From Streptomycetaceae bacterium (GTDB lineage: Bacteria; Actinomycetota; Actinomycetes; Nanopelagicales; Nanopelagicaceae): a DNA stretch of 64,000 nt. Below, one piece after another: positions 37,434 to 46,295 of the stretch. Position numbers and translations under genes: made by a program. The notes below the pieces were generated by a model. That model was not told where the DNA came from. It did not search any database and saw only the letters and a list, made by a program, of their open reading frames with translations. The stretch is taken from the NCBI GenBank assembly GCA_027488575.1, contig JAIYBJ010000029.1:62001-126000 (forward strand), in the 5' to 3' direction. Each line of letters starts with the position of its first letter. Position 1 is the first letter of the stretch.

Positions 37434-38522
37434 CTAGCGAACGTGCGATTGCACAAAAGGCAGCGTAACAACTTCTGCTTGTGATTCTCGACCCCGCACA
37501 TCAATCACAACCATCGTCCCAAGAGTCACTGATGAGTCAAGCAGTGCTAACGCAATTCCGTTCTTTAACGTTGGTGAAAAAGTGCCTGAAGTAACTACGC
37601 CAATTTCAATTCCATCGGAATCTTTAACACTCATGCCTGCGCGAGGAATTCCGCGATCAAGGGATTTCAAGCCATGCAAGAAGCGGCGCGGGCCGTTTGT
37701 TCGTTCTCCGCGCAGAACGCTATCTCCAGCGAATTTCTCTTTCGTCCAACCAACTGCCCACGATGCACTTGCTTGTACGGGTGTTATTTCTAGAGATAGT
37801 TCGTGTCCGTGCAATGGGTATCCCATTTCTGTGCGCAAGGTATCTCGAGATCCCAGACCACAAACCAAACCTTGAAATGGGTGAATTGCAGCGACAAGTG
37901 CATCCCAAACTTTTTCTGCATCTTTCCACAATGGCAATAATTCAAATCCGAATTCGCCTGTATACCCAGTGCGGCACAAAATAACCTCACAGTTGGCAAT
38001 CTGCACCTGAGTAAAGCTCATGTAATCAATCGTTGGCGATATACCCAATGATTCTAGAACTTTTGGCGTTGCGGGACCTTGCAATGCAAGAACTGCGTAC
38101 TCATGATGCAGATTTTTTATTTCTATTCCAGGAACAACCTGTGACTCAAGTGCAGCAACAACATCGGATGTATTGGAAGCATTTGGCACCAAAAAAATGT
38201 CATCAGTTGAGTTGCGATATGCAATCAGATCATCAATTACACCGCCCTTATCGTTACAGAGCATTGTGTACTGAGCCATGCCATCAGAAATTCTATTTAA
38301 ATCATTCGTCAAAATTCCATTAAGAAAATCCAGAGAACCTGTACCTTTTACGCTTGCCTTGCCTAGGTGCGAAACATCAAAGAGTCCAACTCTTTCTCTG
38401 ACTGCTGCGTGTTCGGCGAGCACTCCTGCGGCGGGATACTCAATAGGCATTAACCAACCACCAAAATCTGCCATCTTGGCTTGCAGTTCTAGGTGCTTTT
38501 GGTGCAAAGGCGAATTTTTCAC
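37434..38522 (-). CDS. gcvT: aminomethyltransferase, glycine cleavage T protein
   Basis: Transfers the methylene group from aminomethyl-lipoyl GcvH to tetrahydrofolate. The 362-residue protein has the MADFGGWLMPIEYP start region, FDVSHLGK, LTNDLNRI, GYTGEFGFE and GLGSRDTLRTEMGYPLHG motifs. gcvH and gcvP are not in the window. The start is either GTG at 38522, which has TAGGTT exactly six bases upstream, or GTG at 38528, which has GGGAG upstream; I prefer 38522 for its match to other genes here. Confidence 0.94.
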   Translation of the reverse strand: MKNSPLHQKHLELQAKMADFGGWLMPIEYPAAGVLAEHAAVRERVGLFDVSHLGKASVKGTGSLDFLNGILTNDLNRISDGMAQYTMLCNDKGGVIDDLIAYRNSTDDIFLVPNASNTSDVVAALESQVVPGIEIKNLHHEYAVLALQGPATPKVLESLGISPTIDYMSFTQVQIANCEVILCRTGYTGEFGFELLPLWKDAEKVWDALVAAIHPFQGLVCGLGSRDTLRTEMGYPLHGHELSLEITPVQASASWAVGWTKEKFAGDSVLRGERTNGPRRFLHGLKSLDRGIPRAGMSVKDSDGIEIGVVTSGTFSPTLKNGIALALLDSSVTLGTMVVIDVRGRESQAEVVTLPFVQSHVR

Positions 38523-38528
38523 AATCAC

Positions 38529-38534
38529 AACCTA
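38529..38534 (-). promoter_or_regulatory. -10 box of leaderless gcvT promoter
   Basis: TAGGTT on the minus strand, six bases before the GTG at 38522. Confidence 0.5.
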
Positions 38535-38621
38535 CTCCCAGACCAGCAAAAGTTGCTACAACCGATAACCTTTGCGCCTTACAGATTTTTCCACATGGCT
38601 CGATGCTGCAAAAGGAGATGC

Positions 38622-40118
38622 ATGTCCTCGCTAAAACTTACTGATGGCGCTGTCACAGATGGTGTTCTAGTTCTTGGGCTTTCATTTAATCCAAATAAAG
38701 GTTCTGCACTAAGTATTGAATCTGGAAGCGCAACTGTGGATGCAAAAACTTTGCTCGCTCAATTAAAAGAGCTAGGGGCCACGGGCAAGAGCGATGAAGT
38801 AATCAAGATTCCTGGCACTCGCACAAAGTTGATTCTCTTCACAGGCTTGGGTGCTACTAGCAAGGAATATGCCCACGAAACTCTTCGTCGCGCTGCTGGC
38901 GCGGCAGCGCGCGCACTGGCAGGAAGTTCAGAAGCCACTTTTGCTCTTCCAGCACCTGACCTTGCATCCGTAGCCGCCATTGCAGAAGGTGCTGCTTTAG
39001 GAGCCTATGCTTTTGATGAATTTCGTGGGTCTACAAAATCAGATCGCAAATTGCCGCTTGCAACAATTGCAATCCACTCCAAATTCTCTAAGAAAGTTGA
39101 AGCCAAGCACGCCTTGAAACGTGCACAAGTAATAGCGCAATACACACACTTGGTTCGAGATCTAATTAATACTCCCCCATCGCACCTAACTCCAGATTCA
39201 TTTACAAAAAAGATTTCTGCAGCCGTTAAATCTTTGGGCGGCACGTCGTCCTCACTCAAGGTAAGTGTTCTTAATGAAAAACAATTAAAGAGTGGTGGAT
39301 TTGGTGGCATCATCGGCGTTGGTCAAGGTTCAGCGAATCCTCCGCGCCTTCTTCATATCAAATACTCTCCTAAGAAATCATTAAGAACCTTTGCTTTTGT
39401 CGGAAAAGGAATCACTTTTGATACAGGCGGTCTCGCGCTAAAACCTGCTGCTGGTATGGAAGCCATGAAGTCAGACATGAGTGGAGCCGCCGCTGTTTGT
39501 GGTGCAATTCTTGCAATTGCTTCTTTGAAGTTGCCGGTAACAATCGAAGCGTGGGCACCTCTAGCTGAAAACATGGTTAGTGATAATGCAACTCGTCCGA
39601 GTGATGTCATCACAATTTATGGTGGAAAGACCGTTGAAGTTCTTAATCCAGATGCTGAAGGTCGACTTGTATTGGCCGATGCAATTGTTAAGGCTCAAGA
39701 AACAAAATCACTCGATGGGTTAATCGATGTAGCCACGCTAACTGGTGCGCAAGTTGTTGCTCTAGGAACTCGCACAAGTGCAGTGATGACAAATAACGAA
39801 GATTTCAGCGCACGATTTATTGCAGCTGCCCGTGAAAGTGGCGAAGCATTTTGGCCGATGCCGCTGCCACAAGAATTACGTGCTTCCTTGGATTCACCTG
39901 TCGCAGATTTAGCGAACATTGGCGAACGAATGGGTGGAATGTTGGTAGCCGGTTTGTTCTTAAAAGATTTCATCAAGCCTGAAGTTCCATGGCTTCACCT
40001 CGATATTGCAGGGCCTGCGTATAACGAATCTGCACCACATGGATATACCCCTGTTGGTGGTACTGGTGTGGCGCTTCGCACACTTCTGCGCCTGGTTGAG
40101 AACTCCATAATTCGGTAA
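38622..40118 (+). CDS. pepA: leucyl aminopeptidase (M17)
   Basis: Cytosolic metallopeptidase removing N-terminal residues. I start at the ATG at 38622 (MSSLKLTDGAV, 498 residues), which has a strong AAAGGAG site; the in-frame start at 38493 would run through gcvT upstream sequence. Metal and active-site motifs are FVGKGITFDTGG (Lys and Asp), MKSDMSGAA (Asp) and NPDAEGRLVLADA (Asp, Glu and bicarbonate-binding Arg). TNGERMGG-like and WLHLDIAGPAY motifs close the domain. Confidence 0.96.
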   Translation: MSSLKLTDGAVTDGVLVLGLSFNPNKGSALSIESGSATVDAKTLLAQLKELGATGKSDEVIKIPGTRTKLILFTGLGATSKEYAHETLRRAAGAAARALAGSSEATFALPAPDLASVAAIAEGAALGAYAFDEFRGSTKSDRKLPLATIAIHSKFSKKVEAKHALKRAQVIAQYTHLVRDLINTPPSHLTPDSFTKKISAAVKSLGGTSSSLKVSVLNEKQLKSGGFGGIIGVGQGSANPPRLLHIKYSPKKSLRTFAFVGKGITFDTGGLALKPAAGMEAMKSDMSGAAAVCGAILAIASLKLPVTIEAWAPLAENMVSDNATRPSDVITIYGGKTVEVLNPDAEGRLVLADAIVKAQETKSLDGLIDVATLTGAQVVALGTRTSAVMTNNEDFSARFIAAARESGEAFWPMPLPQELRASLDSPVADLANIGERMGGMLVAGLFLKDFIKPEVPWLHLDIAGPAYNESAPHGYTPVGGTGVALRTLLRLVENSIIR

Positions 40119-40200
40119 CTAGCCCGAAGGCTGGCAAGATAAGGGCAGGGCGCAAGTTGCCCAAGATGGTGTGCCTTATGAGTGTGGGAGGTTTACGCGA

Positions 40201-41568
40201 GTGGCTCAATTCGATCTAGTAATTCTGGGCGGCGGAAGTGGCGGCTATGCGTGCGCTCTTCGAAGCGCGCAACTAGGTCTTTCAGTAGCACTCATTGAAG
40301 CAGACAAGCTCGGCGGCACATGTCTTCACCGCGGATGTATTCCAACTAAAGCTCTATTGCACTCAGGTGAAATTGCAGATGGTGCACGCGATGCCAGTCA
40401 CTTCGGCGTAAACGCACAATTCTTGTCGATGGATATGCCTGCTGTTAACTCATATAAAGATGGTGTCATCGCGCGATTGCATAAAGGTTTGCAAGGTTTG
40501 GTTAAGTCTCGAAATATTACATTTATTGAAGGTCATGGAAAATTAATTTCCAAAGATACTGTTGAAGTTAACGGGGAAAAATACACTGGTAAGAATGTTG
40601 TTCTTGCGACAGGTTCATACGCAAAAACGCTTCCCGGTCTTGAAATTGATGGCAAGAAAATTATTACTTCTGATCACGCAACAAAATTGGATTACGTTCC
40701 AAAGAGCGTGATCGTTCTAGGTGGCGGTGTTATCGGCTGCGAATTCGCATCTGTCTGGAAATCCTTTGGAGCAGAAGTAACAATCATTGAAGGACTCTCG
40801 CACCTAGTAGCGCTCGAGGATGAGTCATCTAGCAAGCAATTAGAACGTGCCTTCAGAAAACGCGGCATTAACTTCGAACTCGGTGTTCGGTTCCAATCTG
40901 CTGCAGTTAATGGCGACTCCGTAACAGTGACACTTGAAGATGGCAAAACATTTAGCGCCGATGTTCTTCTGGTCAGCGTTGGTCGCGGACCAGTATCTGC
41001 AAACCTTGGTTATGAAGAACAAGGAATTTCCATGGATCGTGGCTATGTTCTAGTTGATGACAAGTGCCGCACAAATGTTCCTGGCGTTTGGGCAGTTGGC
41101 GATTTAATTCCTACTCTTCAATTGGCTCACGTTGGTTTTGGTGAAGGTATTTTGGTTGCCGAAGAAATAGCAGGACTTAATCCACGTCCGATTAATTATG
41201 ACGGTGTTCCACGTGTGACATATTCCGAGCCAGAAGTTGCATCCGTTGGATTAACAACGGCAGTTGCAAAGGAACGTGGATTTGATGTTGTTGAATTGAA
41301 TTACGACTTAGCCGGAAATGGCAAAGCTCAAATTCTTCGTACAGCCGGTTCTATCAAGTTAGTGTCACAAAAGAATGGACCAGTACTTGGAATTCACATG
41401 GTCGGATCTCGTGTTGGTGAATTACTTGCTGAAGCTCAATTAATCTTTAACTGGGAAGCAAGTGCCGACGATGTTGCGCCACTTATTCATGCACACCCAA
41501 CACTTTCTGAAGCCATGGGAGAAGCACACATGGCACTTGCCGGTAAACCGCTTCATGCTCACGGATAA
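40201..41568 (+). CDS. lpdA: dihydrolipoyl dehydrogenase
   Basis: E3 flavoprotein that reoxidises dihydrolipoyl groups with NAD. I start at GTG 40201 (VAQFDLVILG, 455 residues), with GGGAGG nine bases upstream; the ATG at 40171 gives an unrelated ten-residue extension. Features are an N-terminal FAD site GGGSGGY, the redox pair Cys41 and Cys46 (GGTCLHRGCIPTK), a NAD-binding VLGGGVIGCEFAS and the C-terminal His-Glu motif AHPTLSEAMGEA. It directly precedes its likely partner sucB. Confidence 0.97.
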   Translation: MAQFDLVILGGGSGGYACALRSAQLGLSVALIEADKLGGTCLHRGCIPTKALLHSGEIADGARDASHFGVNAQFLSMDMPAVNSYKDGVIARLHKGLQGLVKSRNITFIEGHGKLISKDTVEVNGEKYTGKNVVLATGSYAKTLPGLEIDGKKIITSDHATKLDYVPKSVIVLGGGVIGCEFASVWKSFGAEVTIIEGLSHLVALEDESSSKQLERAFRKRGINFELGVRFQSAAVNGDSVTVTLEDGKTFSADVLLVSVGRGPVSANLGYEEQGISMDRGYVLVDDKCRTNVPGVWAVGDLIPTLQLAHVGFGEGILVAEEIAGLNPRPINYDGVPRVTYSEPEVASVGLTTAVAKERGFDVVELNYDLAGNGKAQILRTAGSIKLVSQKNGPVLGIHMVGSRVGELLAEAQLIFNWEASADDVAPLIHAHPTLSEAMGEAHMALAGKPLHAHG

Positions 41569-41583
41569 TCTAGGGAGATCACA

Positions 41584-43242
41584 ATGACATTCAGATTAAC
41601 GATGCCAGCACTTGGTGAGAGCGTGACAGAAGGAACGGTTACACGTTGGTTAAAGGCTGAGGGCGATCAGATCGCAGTGGATGAACCACTACTCGAAGTT
41701 TCTACCGACAAAGTTGATACAGAAATTCCATCACCAGTTGCAGGAATACTTCAAAAAATAGTTGTTGCCGTTGATCAAACTGTTGCAGTTGGAGCAGACC
41801 TTGCAATCATTGAAGATGGCGCGGCCACCCCTGCAGCACCAGTGGCACCTGCAGCACCAGTTGCTGCAGCTCCAACACCACCACCAACTGCACCTGTTGC
41901 ACCTGTTGCACCTGTCGCTTCGCCAGCTCCAGTGACAAGTAATTCTGCAGGAACCGTCATCACAATGCCTGCACTCGGTGAAAGCGTCAGCGAAGGCACT
42001 GTTACACGTTGGTTGAAAAATGTTGGCGATTCAGTTGCTATGGATGAAGCACTCCTTGAAGTGTCTACAGACAAGGTTGATACAGAAATTCCATCACCTG
42101 TTGCAGGAACTCTTCTGGCTATTGATGTACAGGTTGATTCAACTGTTCCAGTTGGTGCGCGACTAGGGCTTATTGGTTCATCAAATGGTGCAACAGCACC
42201 TGTTGCACCTGCAATTCCAACTCCTGCACCTGTCGCACCAGTAGTAGCGGCACCTGCTGCGCCAGTTGTATCTGCTCCCCCAGTTGTGGCACCAGTGACA
42301 GCCCCGATTGCAGCACAAGCTGATGCATACGTAACTCCAATCGTTAGAAAATTAGCTTCCGAACTTGGCGTCAACCTTTCAACAATTAAGGGAACCGGAG
42401 TCGGTGGCCGAATTAGAAAAGAAGATGTTCAGGCAGCGGCAAAGCCAGTAGCAACTCACAGCGCCCCAGTTGCGCAAAGTTCAACTGCATCAGCGCCTAG
42501 AACAACTGAAGTTGCCGCTTCTCCTTTACGTGGAACAACCGTAACAATGTCACGTCTGCGCAAAGTAATTGCTGCTCGCATGGTTGAGTCACTTCAAGTC
42601 AGTGCGCAACTAACAACTGTTATCGAAGTTGATGTCACAAAGATTTCTCGTCTTCGTGATCGCGCTAAAGCAACTTTTGAAGCGCGAGAAGGCGTAAAAC
42701 TCTCTTTCCTTCCTTTCTTTGCTGTTGCAGTGTGCGAAGCACTAAAGGTTCATCCAGTTCTTAATTCATCTGTCGAAGGTGATCAGATTACGTATCACGG
42801 CGCCGAACATCTTGGTATTGCTGTTGATACAGAACGTGGATTGCTCGTACCTGTAATTCACAATGCAGGTGATCTGAATATGGGCGGAATAGCTCGCAAA
42901 ATTTCTGATCTCGCACTTCGCACGCGCGATAACAAAGTAACTCCTGACGAACTTGGTGGCGGAACATTTACCATCACCAATACCGGAAGTCGTGGAGCTT
43001 TATTTGATACGCCAATTATTAACCAGCCACAAGTTGCAATTCTTGGATTAGGCGCAGTTGTAAAGCGACCAATGGTTGTTCGTGGTGAAGATGGTGGCGA
43101 AACAATTGCAATTCGTTCAATGGTTTATCTCGGACTTTCATATGACCATCGAGTTGTGGATGGGGCAGATGCAGCACGATTCTTGGTAACACTCAAAGAA
43201 CGTCTTGAACAAGGTGCTTTTGAATCGGATCTAGGACTCTAA
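41584..43242 (+). CDS. sucB: dihydrolipoamide acyltransferase, 2-oxoglutarate dehydrogenase E2
   Basis: E2 core of a 2-oxoacid dehydrogenase complex. The 552 residues contain two lipoyl domains (about 3-77 and 127-200), each with the lipoylation lysine in [10 protein letters not shown], joined by Ala/Pro-rich linkers. An E3-binding domain at about 256-290 ([13 protein letters not shown]) and a catalytic acetyltransferase domain with HRVVDG follow. The two lipoyl copies are close at the DNA level. Substrate preference (succinyl versus acetyl) cannot be settled by eye; actinobacterial homologues often serve both complexes. Confidence 0.93.
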   Translation: MTFRLTMPALGESVTEGTVTRWLKAEGDQIAVDEPLLEVSTDKVDTEIPSPVAGILQKIVVAVDQTVAVGADLAIIEDGAATPAAPVAPAAPVAAAPTPPPTAPVAPVAPVASPAPVTSNSAGTVITMPALGESVSEGTVTRWLKNVGDSVAMDEALLEVSTDKVDTEIPSPVAGTLLAIDVQVDSTVPVGARLGLIGSSNGATAPVAPAIPTPAPVAPVVAAPAAPVVSAPPVVAPVTAPIAAQADAYVTPIVRKLASELGVNLSTIKGTGVGGRIRKEDVQAAAKPVATHSAPVAQSSTASAPRTTEVAASPLRGTTVTMSRLRKVIAARMVESLQVSAQLTTVIEVDVTKISRLRDRAKATFEAREGVKLSFLPFFAVAVCEALKVHPVLNSSVEGDQITYHGAEHLGIAVDTERGLLVPVIHNAGDLNMGGIARKISDLALRTRDNKVTPDELGGGTFTITNTGSRGALFDTPIINQPQVAILGLGAVVKRPMVVRGEDGGETIAIRSMVYLGLSYDHRVVDGADAARFLVTLKERLEQGAFESDLGL

Positions 43243-44129
43243 TGCCAACAATGCAACGAATAGCGATAACTGGTTCAACCGGTCTAATCGGTAATGCGTT
43301 AGTTGGCTTTCTAAAATCTGAAGGTTACACAGTACAAAGATTGGTGCGCAGACCAAGTCGATCAGCAGAAGAAATCACTTGGGATCCACAAGCAGGAACA
43401 GTCGATCTTGATGCACTTGCTGGAGTCGATGCCGTTATTCACTTAGCTGGCGCCGGAGTTGGCGATAAGCGATGGACAAAGAAATACAAGAGTGAAATTC
43501 TCAATTCACGACTTCTTGGCACAACAACAATTGCAAACGCGGTGAATGCTGTTAAACCATCTGTCTTCATAAGTGCAAGTGCTATTGGTTGGTATGGCGA
43601 AACTGGTAACCGTGCGGTTGTTGAATCAGATCGCGCGGGAGAGGATTTTCTCGCCGCTGTTTGTCGTGAGTGGGAAGGCGCCGCTGACTTAGTAAAAGAT
43701 GTGCGAACCGTGAAACTGCGTACAGGTTTAGTTCTAGATCCAACTGGTGGCGCACTCGGTCGAATGCTTCCTCTGTTTCGTTTTGGATTAGGCGGAAAAC
43801 TAGGTAGCGGCAAACAATGGTGGTCTTGGATTACATTGCACGATCAGATCCGTGCAATCGTCTTTGCTCTAGAAAACAAAATTGAAGGCCCAATAAACCT
43901 TACTTCACCCAACCCAGTTACTAATCAAGAATTTACTGCGGGATTGGCACGAGCGTTGCACCGCCCTGCGCTATTTCCTGCGCCAGCTTTAGCGCTAAAA
44001 GTCGCACTAGGTGGCTTCTCATCAGAAATTTTAGGTTCTAAAAAAGTTATGCCACAGGCGCTGCTAGATGCAGGATTTGTCTTTGACTATCCGCACATTG
44101 CTCCAGCACTTGTTGCTTTAGTGGACTAA
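43242..44129 (+). CDS. TIGR01777 family epimerase-like protein
   Basis: A 295-residue NAD(P)-binding Rossmann protein (SfuA/YfcH-like). The N-terminal GSTGLIGNALVGFL is the nucleotide site, with HLAGAGVGDKRWT, SASAIGWYG and a C-terminal DUF1731 segment. The ATG overlaps the sucB stop by one base (TAATG). In many actinobacteria it lies between sucB and lipB. The reaction is unknown. Confidence 0.9.
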   Translation: MPTMQRIAITGSTGLIGNALVGFLKSEGYTVQRLVRRPSRSAEEITWDPQAGTVDLDALAGVDAVIHLAGAGVGDKRWTKKYKSEILNSRLLGTTTIANAVNAVKPSVFISASAIGWYGETGNRAVVESDRAGEDFLAAVCREWEGAADLVKDVRTVKLRTGLVLDPTGGALGRMLPLFRFGLGGKLGSGKQWWSWITLHDQIRAIVFALENKIEGPINLTSPNPVTNQEFTAGLARALHRPALFPAPALALKVALGGFSSEILGSKKVMPQALLDAGFVFDYPHIAPALVALVD

Positions 44130-45281
44130 GGCAGAAAGGGCAGCTAAACGCCCCGAGAGCAACGCACCATTTTGAGATGGCGCACTCTTGTAATCACCAG
44201 CAATAAATATCGAGTCTCTTACGTGAGCACCAGAGACAAGTGGCTGATCCAAACCAGCTAATGGCAGCGCACTTGGTATGTCGTACTTTGCGACGAGCTT
44301 CCAACTTCGAGTATTAGTTCCGTACAAAATTGCTAGATGTCTGCGAACTTCAGATTCAGTTGTTGGAAGAATACTTGTACTCGAAATCAAAGTTCTTCCA
44401 ATCGGGGCATAGTCAGGCATCATGTTTGAGATAACCATTGTGTTCACCAACGGACCTCTATTTTGACTATCAACAATTAAGGATTTGCTCTTTGTTGGAC
44501 TCTCTTTAGTTGAGTGATACCACGTTGTGCAACCAACTAACTGTGGGACTTCTGTTAAATCCAGCAACTGAGCAGCTGTTGTCACATCAGTTGCAACAAT
44601 TATGGCATCCGCTTCGAATTTGCCTTTAGAAGTGCTGACCGTATTCTTCTTTATCGAATTAACCTGCACTCCGTAGCGAATGTCATTCACATGAGCGGCC
44701 ATCGCTTCTGAAAATTTCCGCACACCTCCAACTGGTAATCCCGAATTTCCTTTGACGAAATGCTTGATAGCCGTGCGGCCATATTCCGAGCTAACCAATA
44801 ATGGATCTGCAAGAAAAACTCCAGTTAAGAATGGTCGTAAAACTCGTTCATAAGTCCTACCCAAGCCATTATTTTTTAGTTCTTCACCCACGCTTGAGCC
44901 AGGTTTACTTTTTAAGAGATATCGAAGTAATCGAATCTTTTCAAAAATTGATCCTGTTTGTGAGTTAAAAACAGAGAAGAATGCAGAGCGAGGATCACCA
45001 ATTCTGATTCGATCTTCATTTCGAGCAACCTCAATGATTGAAGATGCTGAAATAAATTCAATCTCTTTGATAGTTCCAAGGCGCTTAATTTCTGGATAAT
45101 TCGCATTAATCAATTGGAATCCGCGGTCACAAATGAATCCATCAATAACATCACTGGTGACACGACCACCTGGGCGATCAGAACTTTCAAGCACCGTGAC
45201 AGATGCTCCTTCGCTTTCTAAGGTAATCGCTGCGCTGAGTCCAGCTAGTCCTGCACCAATAACAATTACTTTCTTAGCCAT
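44118..45281 (-). CDS. FAD-dependent amine oxidase/phytoene desaturase-like oxidoreductase
   Basis: A 387-residue flavoprotein. VIVIGAGLAGLSAA, a glutamate at strand two, and RPGGRV form the N-terminal FAD site; a C-terminal IFIAGDYKSAPSQNGALLSG matches the second FAD motif. It fits the NAD(P)/FAD-dependent oxidoreductase group that includes protoporphyrinogen oxidases and carotenoid desaturases. The substrate is unknown. It is third in the MMPL... minus-strand unit, with an eight-base overlap with the Gfo/Idh gene. Confidence 0.85.
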   Translation of the reverse strand: MAKKVIVIGAGLAGLSAAITLESEGASVTVLESSDRPGGRVTSDVIDGFICDRGFQLINANYPEIKRLGTIKEIEFISASSIIEVARNEDRIRIGDPRSAFFSVFNSQTGSIFEKIRLLRYLLKSKPGSSVGEELKNNGLGRTYERVLRPFLTGVFLADPLLVSSEYGRTAIKHFVKGNSGLPVGGVRKFSEAMAAHVNDIRYGVQVNSIKKNTVSTSKGKFEADAIIVATDVTTAAQLLDLTEVPQLVGCTTWYHSTKESPTKSKSLIVDSQNRGPLVNTMVISNMMPDYAPIGRTLISSTSILPTTESEVRRHLAILYGTNTRSWKLVAKYDIPSALPLAGLDQPLVSGAHVRDSIFIAGDYKSAPSQNGALLSGRLAALSALVH

Positions 45282-46290
45282 GCGAGTTTATTTCTCGGGC
45301 ATGATCAATTATTTGAGCTACCGCAAGGATTTCTTCAGCTGAAATTGGCATCGCTGTCTTATTTTCGATCGCATCGTGCACTAAGGAATAAAACGATGCA
45401 TAGTTACCCGGGTCGGACTTAAACTCCTCAACTATTTCACCCTTATGGATGTATGCCAGCGAAGAAGTATCTTCTTGCCACTTCCCATCCCGAGGCATTT
45501 TTCCAGATCGCAAAAGAGCTTCTTGTGGATCAAGTTCATTGACAACAAAAGCACCTTCGCTACCGATGACTCGAAGACGAGGACCCGGTGAACCGACTAC
45601 AGCACTGGCAGAAAGAATAGATTCGACTCCAGAATCATGGCCAAGCACAAGCACGCAATCATCATCTGCTCCCCCACGAATACTTCTAATTGATGCTGAC
45701 TTTAAATTCGCTGGTCCAAAACATTCGATTGCAGTTGATATCAAGTGCGGCATTAGGTCTAGTAATAAACCACCACCATCTTGTGGTGAGTTGTTTTCCC
45801 GCCACGATTGTGGATTTAACTGTGGTCTAAATCTTTCGAATCGCGAATCCATCCGAATTACTTTTCCGATGTGGCCATCTCTGATGACTCGCTTTAAAGT
45901 CAGAATGTCGCTATCCCACTTGCGATTAAAATAGGTAGTTACTGGAACACCTACAGCTTTGGCAGCATCAAGTATTTCTTTTGTTTGTGCAACGTCAACG
46001 CCCATCGGTTTATCTACAACCGTTGGTATTCCTGCCTTGATTGCTGCGAATGCCTGTGACAGATGAACTTGATTTCCTGATGCGATAACAACTAAATCAA
46101 GATCTTGTTCGCACAACTCTTCAATGGTTGAAACAATCTTTACCGAGGGAAAATCCTCTTTGGCATGACGTTTTCTAACATCGTTAGTTGTTAAGACGGC
46201 TGAAACTTCAAAATTTGTACCCACCAAAATGGGAGCATGGAAACTTCGGCCAGCTAGTCCATAGCCCGCAATGCCAACCCGAAGTTTCAT
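45274..46290 (-). CDS. Gfo/Idh/MocA family oxidoreductase
   Basis: A 338-residue NAD(P)-dependent sugar dehydrogenase-like protein. VGIAGYGLAGRSFHAP forms the Rossmann site, VDKPMG carries the conserved lysine (usually EKP), and GGGLLLDLMPHLIS is the substrate-domain motif. The arrangement resembles the YdgJ subgroup. It is five bases after the MMPL gene. The substrate is not known. Confidence 0.9.
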   Translation of the reverse strand: MKLRVGIAGYGLAGRSFHAPILVGTNFEVSAVLTTNDVRKRHAKEDFPSVKIVSTIEELCEQDLDLVVIASGNQVHLSQAFAAIKAGIPTVVDKPMGVDVAQTKEILDAAKAVGVPVTTYFNRKWDSDILTLKRVIRDGHIGKVIRMDSRFERFRPQLNPQSWRENNSPQDGGGLLLDLMPHLISTAIECFGPANLKSASIRSIRGGADDDCVLVLGHDSGVESILSASAVVGSPGPRLRVIGSEGAFVVNELDPQEALLRSGKMPRDGKWQEDTSSLAYIHKGEIVEEFKSDPGNYASFYSLVHDAIENKTAMPISAEEILAVAQIIDHAREINSHG

Positions 46291-46295
46291 GCGTC

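Noticed and set aside
41890-41916. Three tandem 9-base units in sucB as a repeat array or CRISPR
   Set aside because: They encode the Ala-Pro-Val linker between lipoyl domains and are ordinary low-complexity coding sequence.
41775-42374. 199-residue minus-strand frame opposite sucB
   Set aside because: It is a Gly/Thr/Ala-rich antisense reading of the Ala/Pro linkers and lipoyl domain; no start signal or family pattern.
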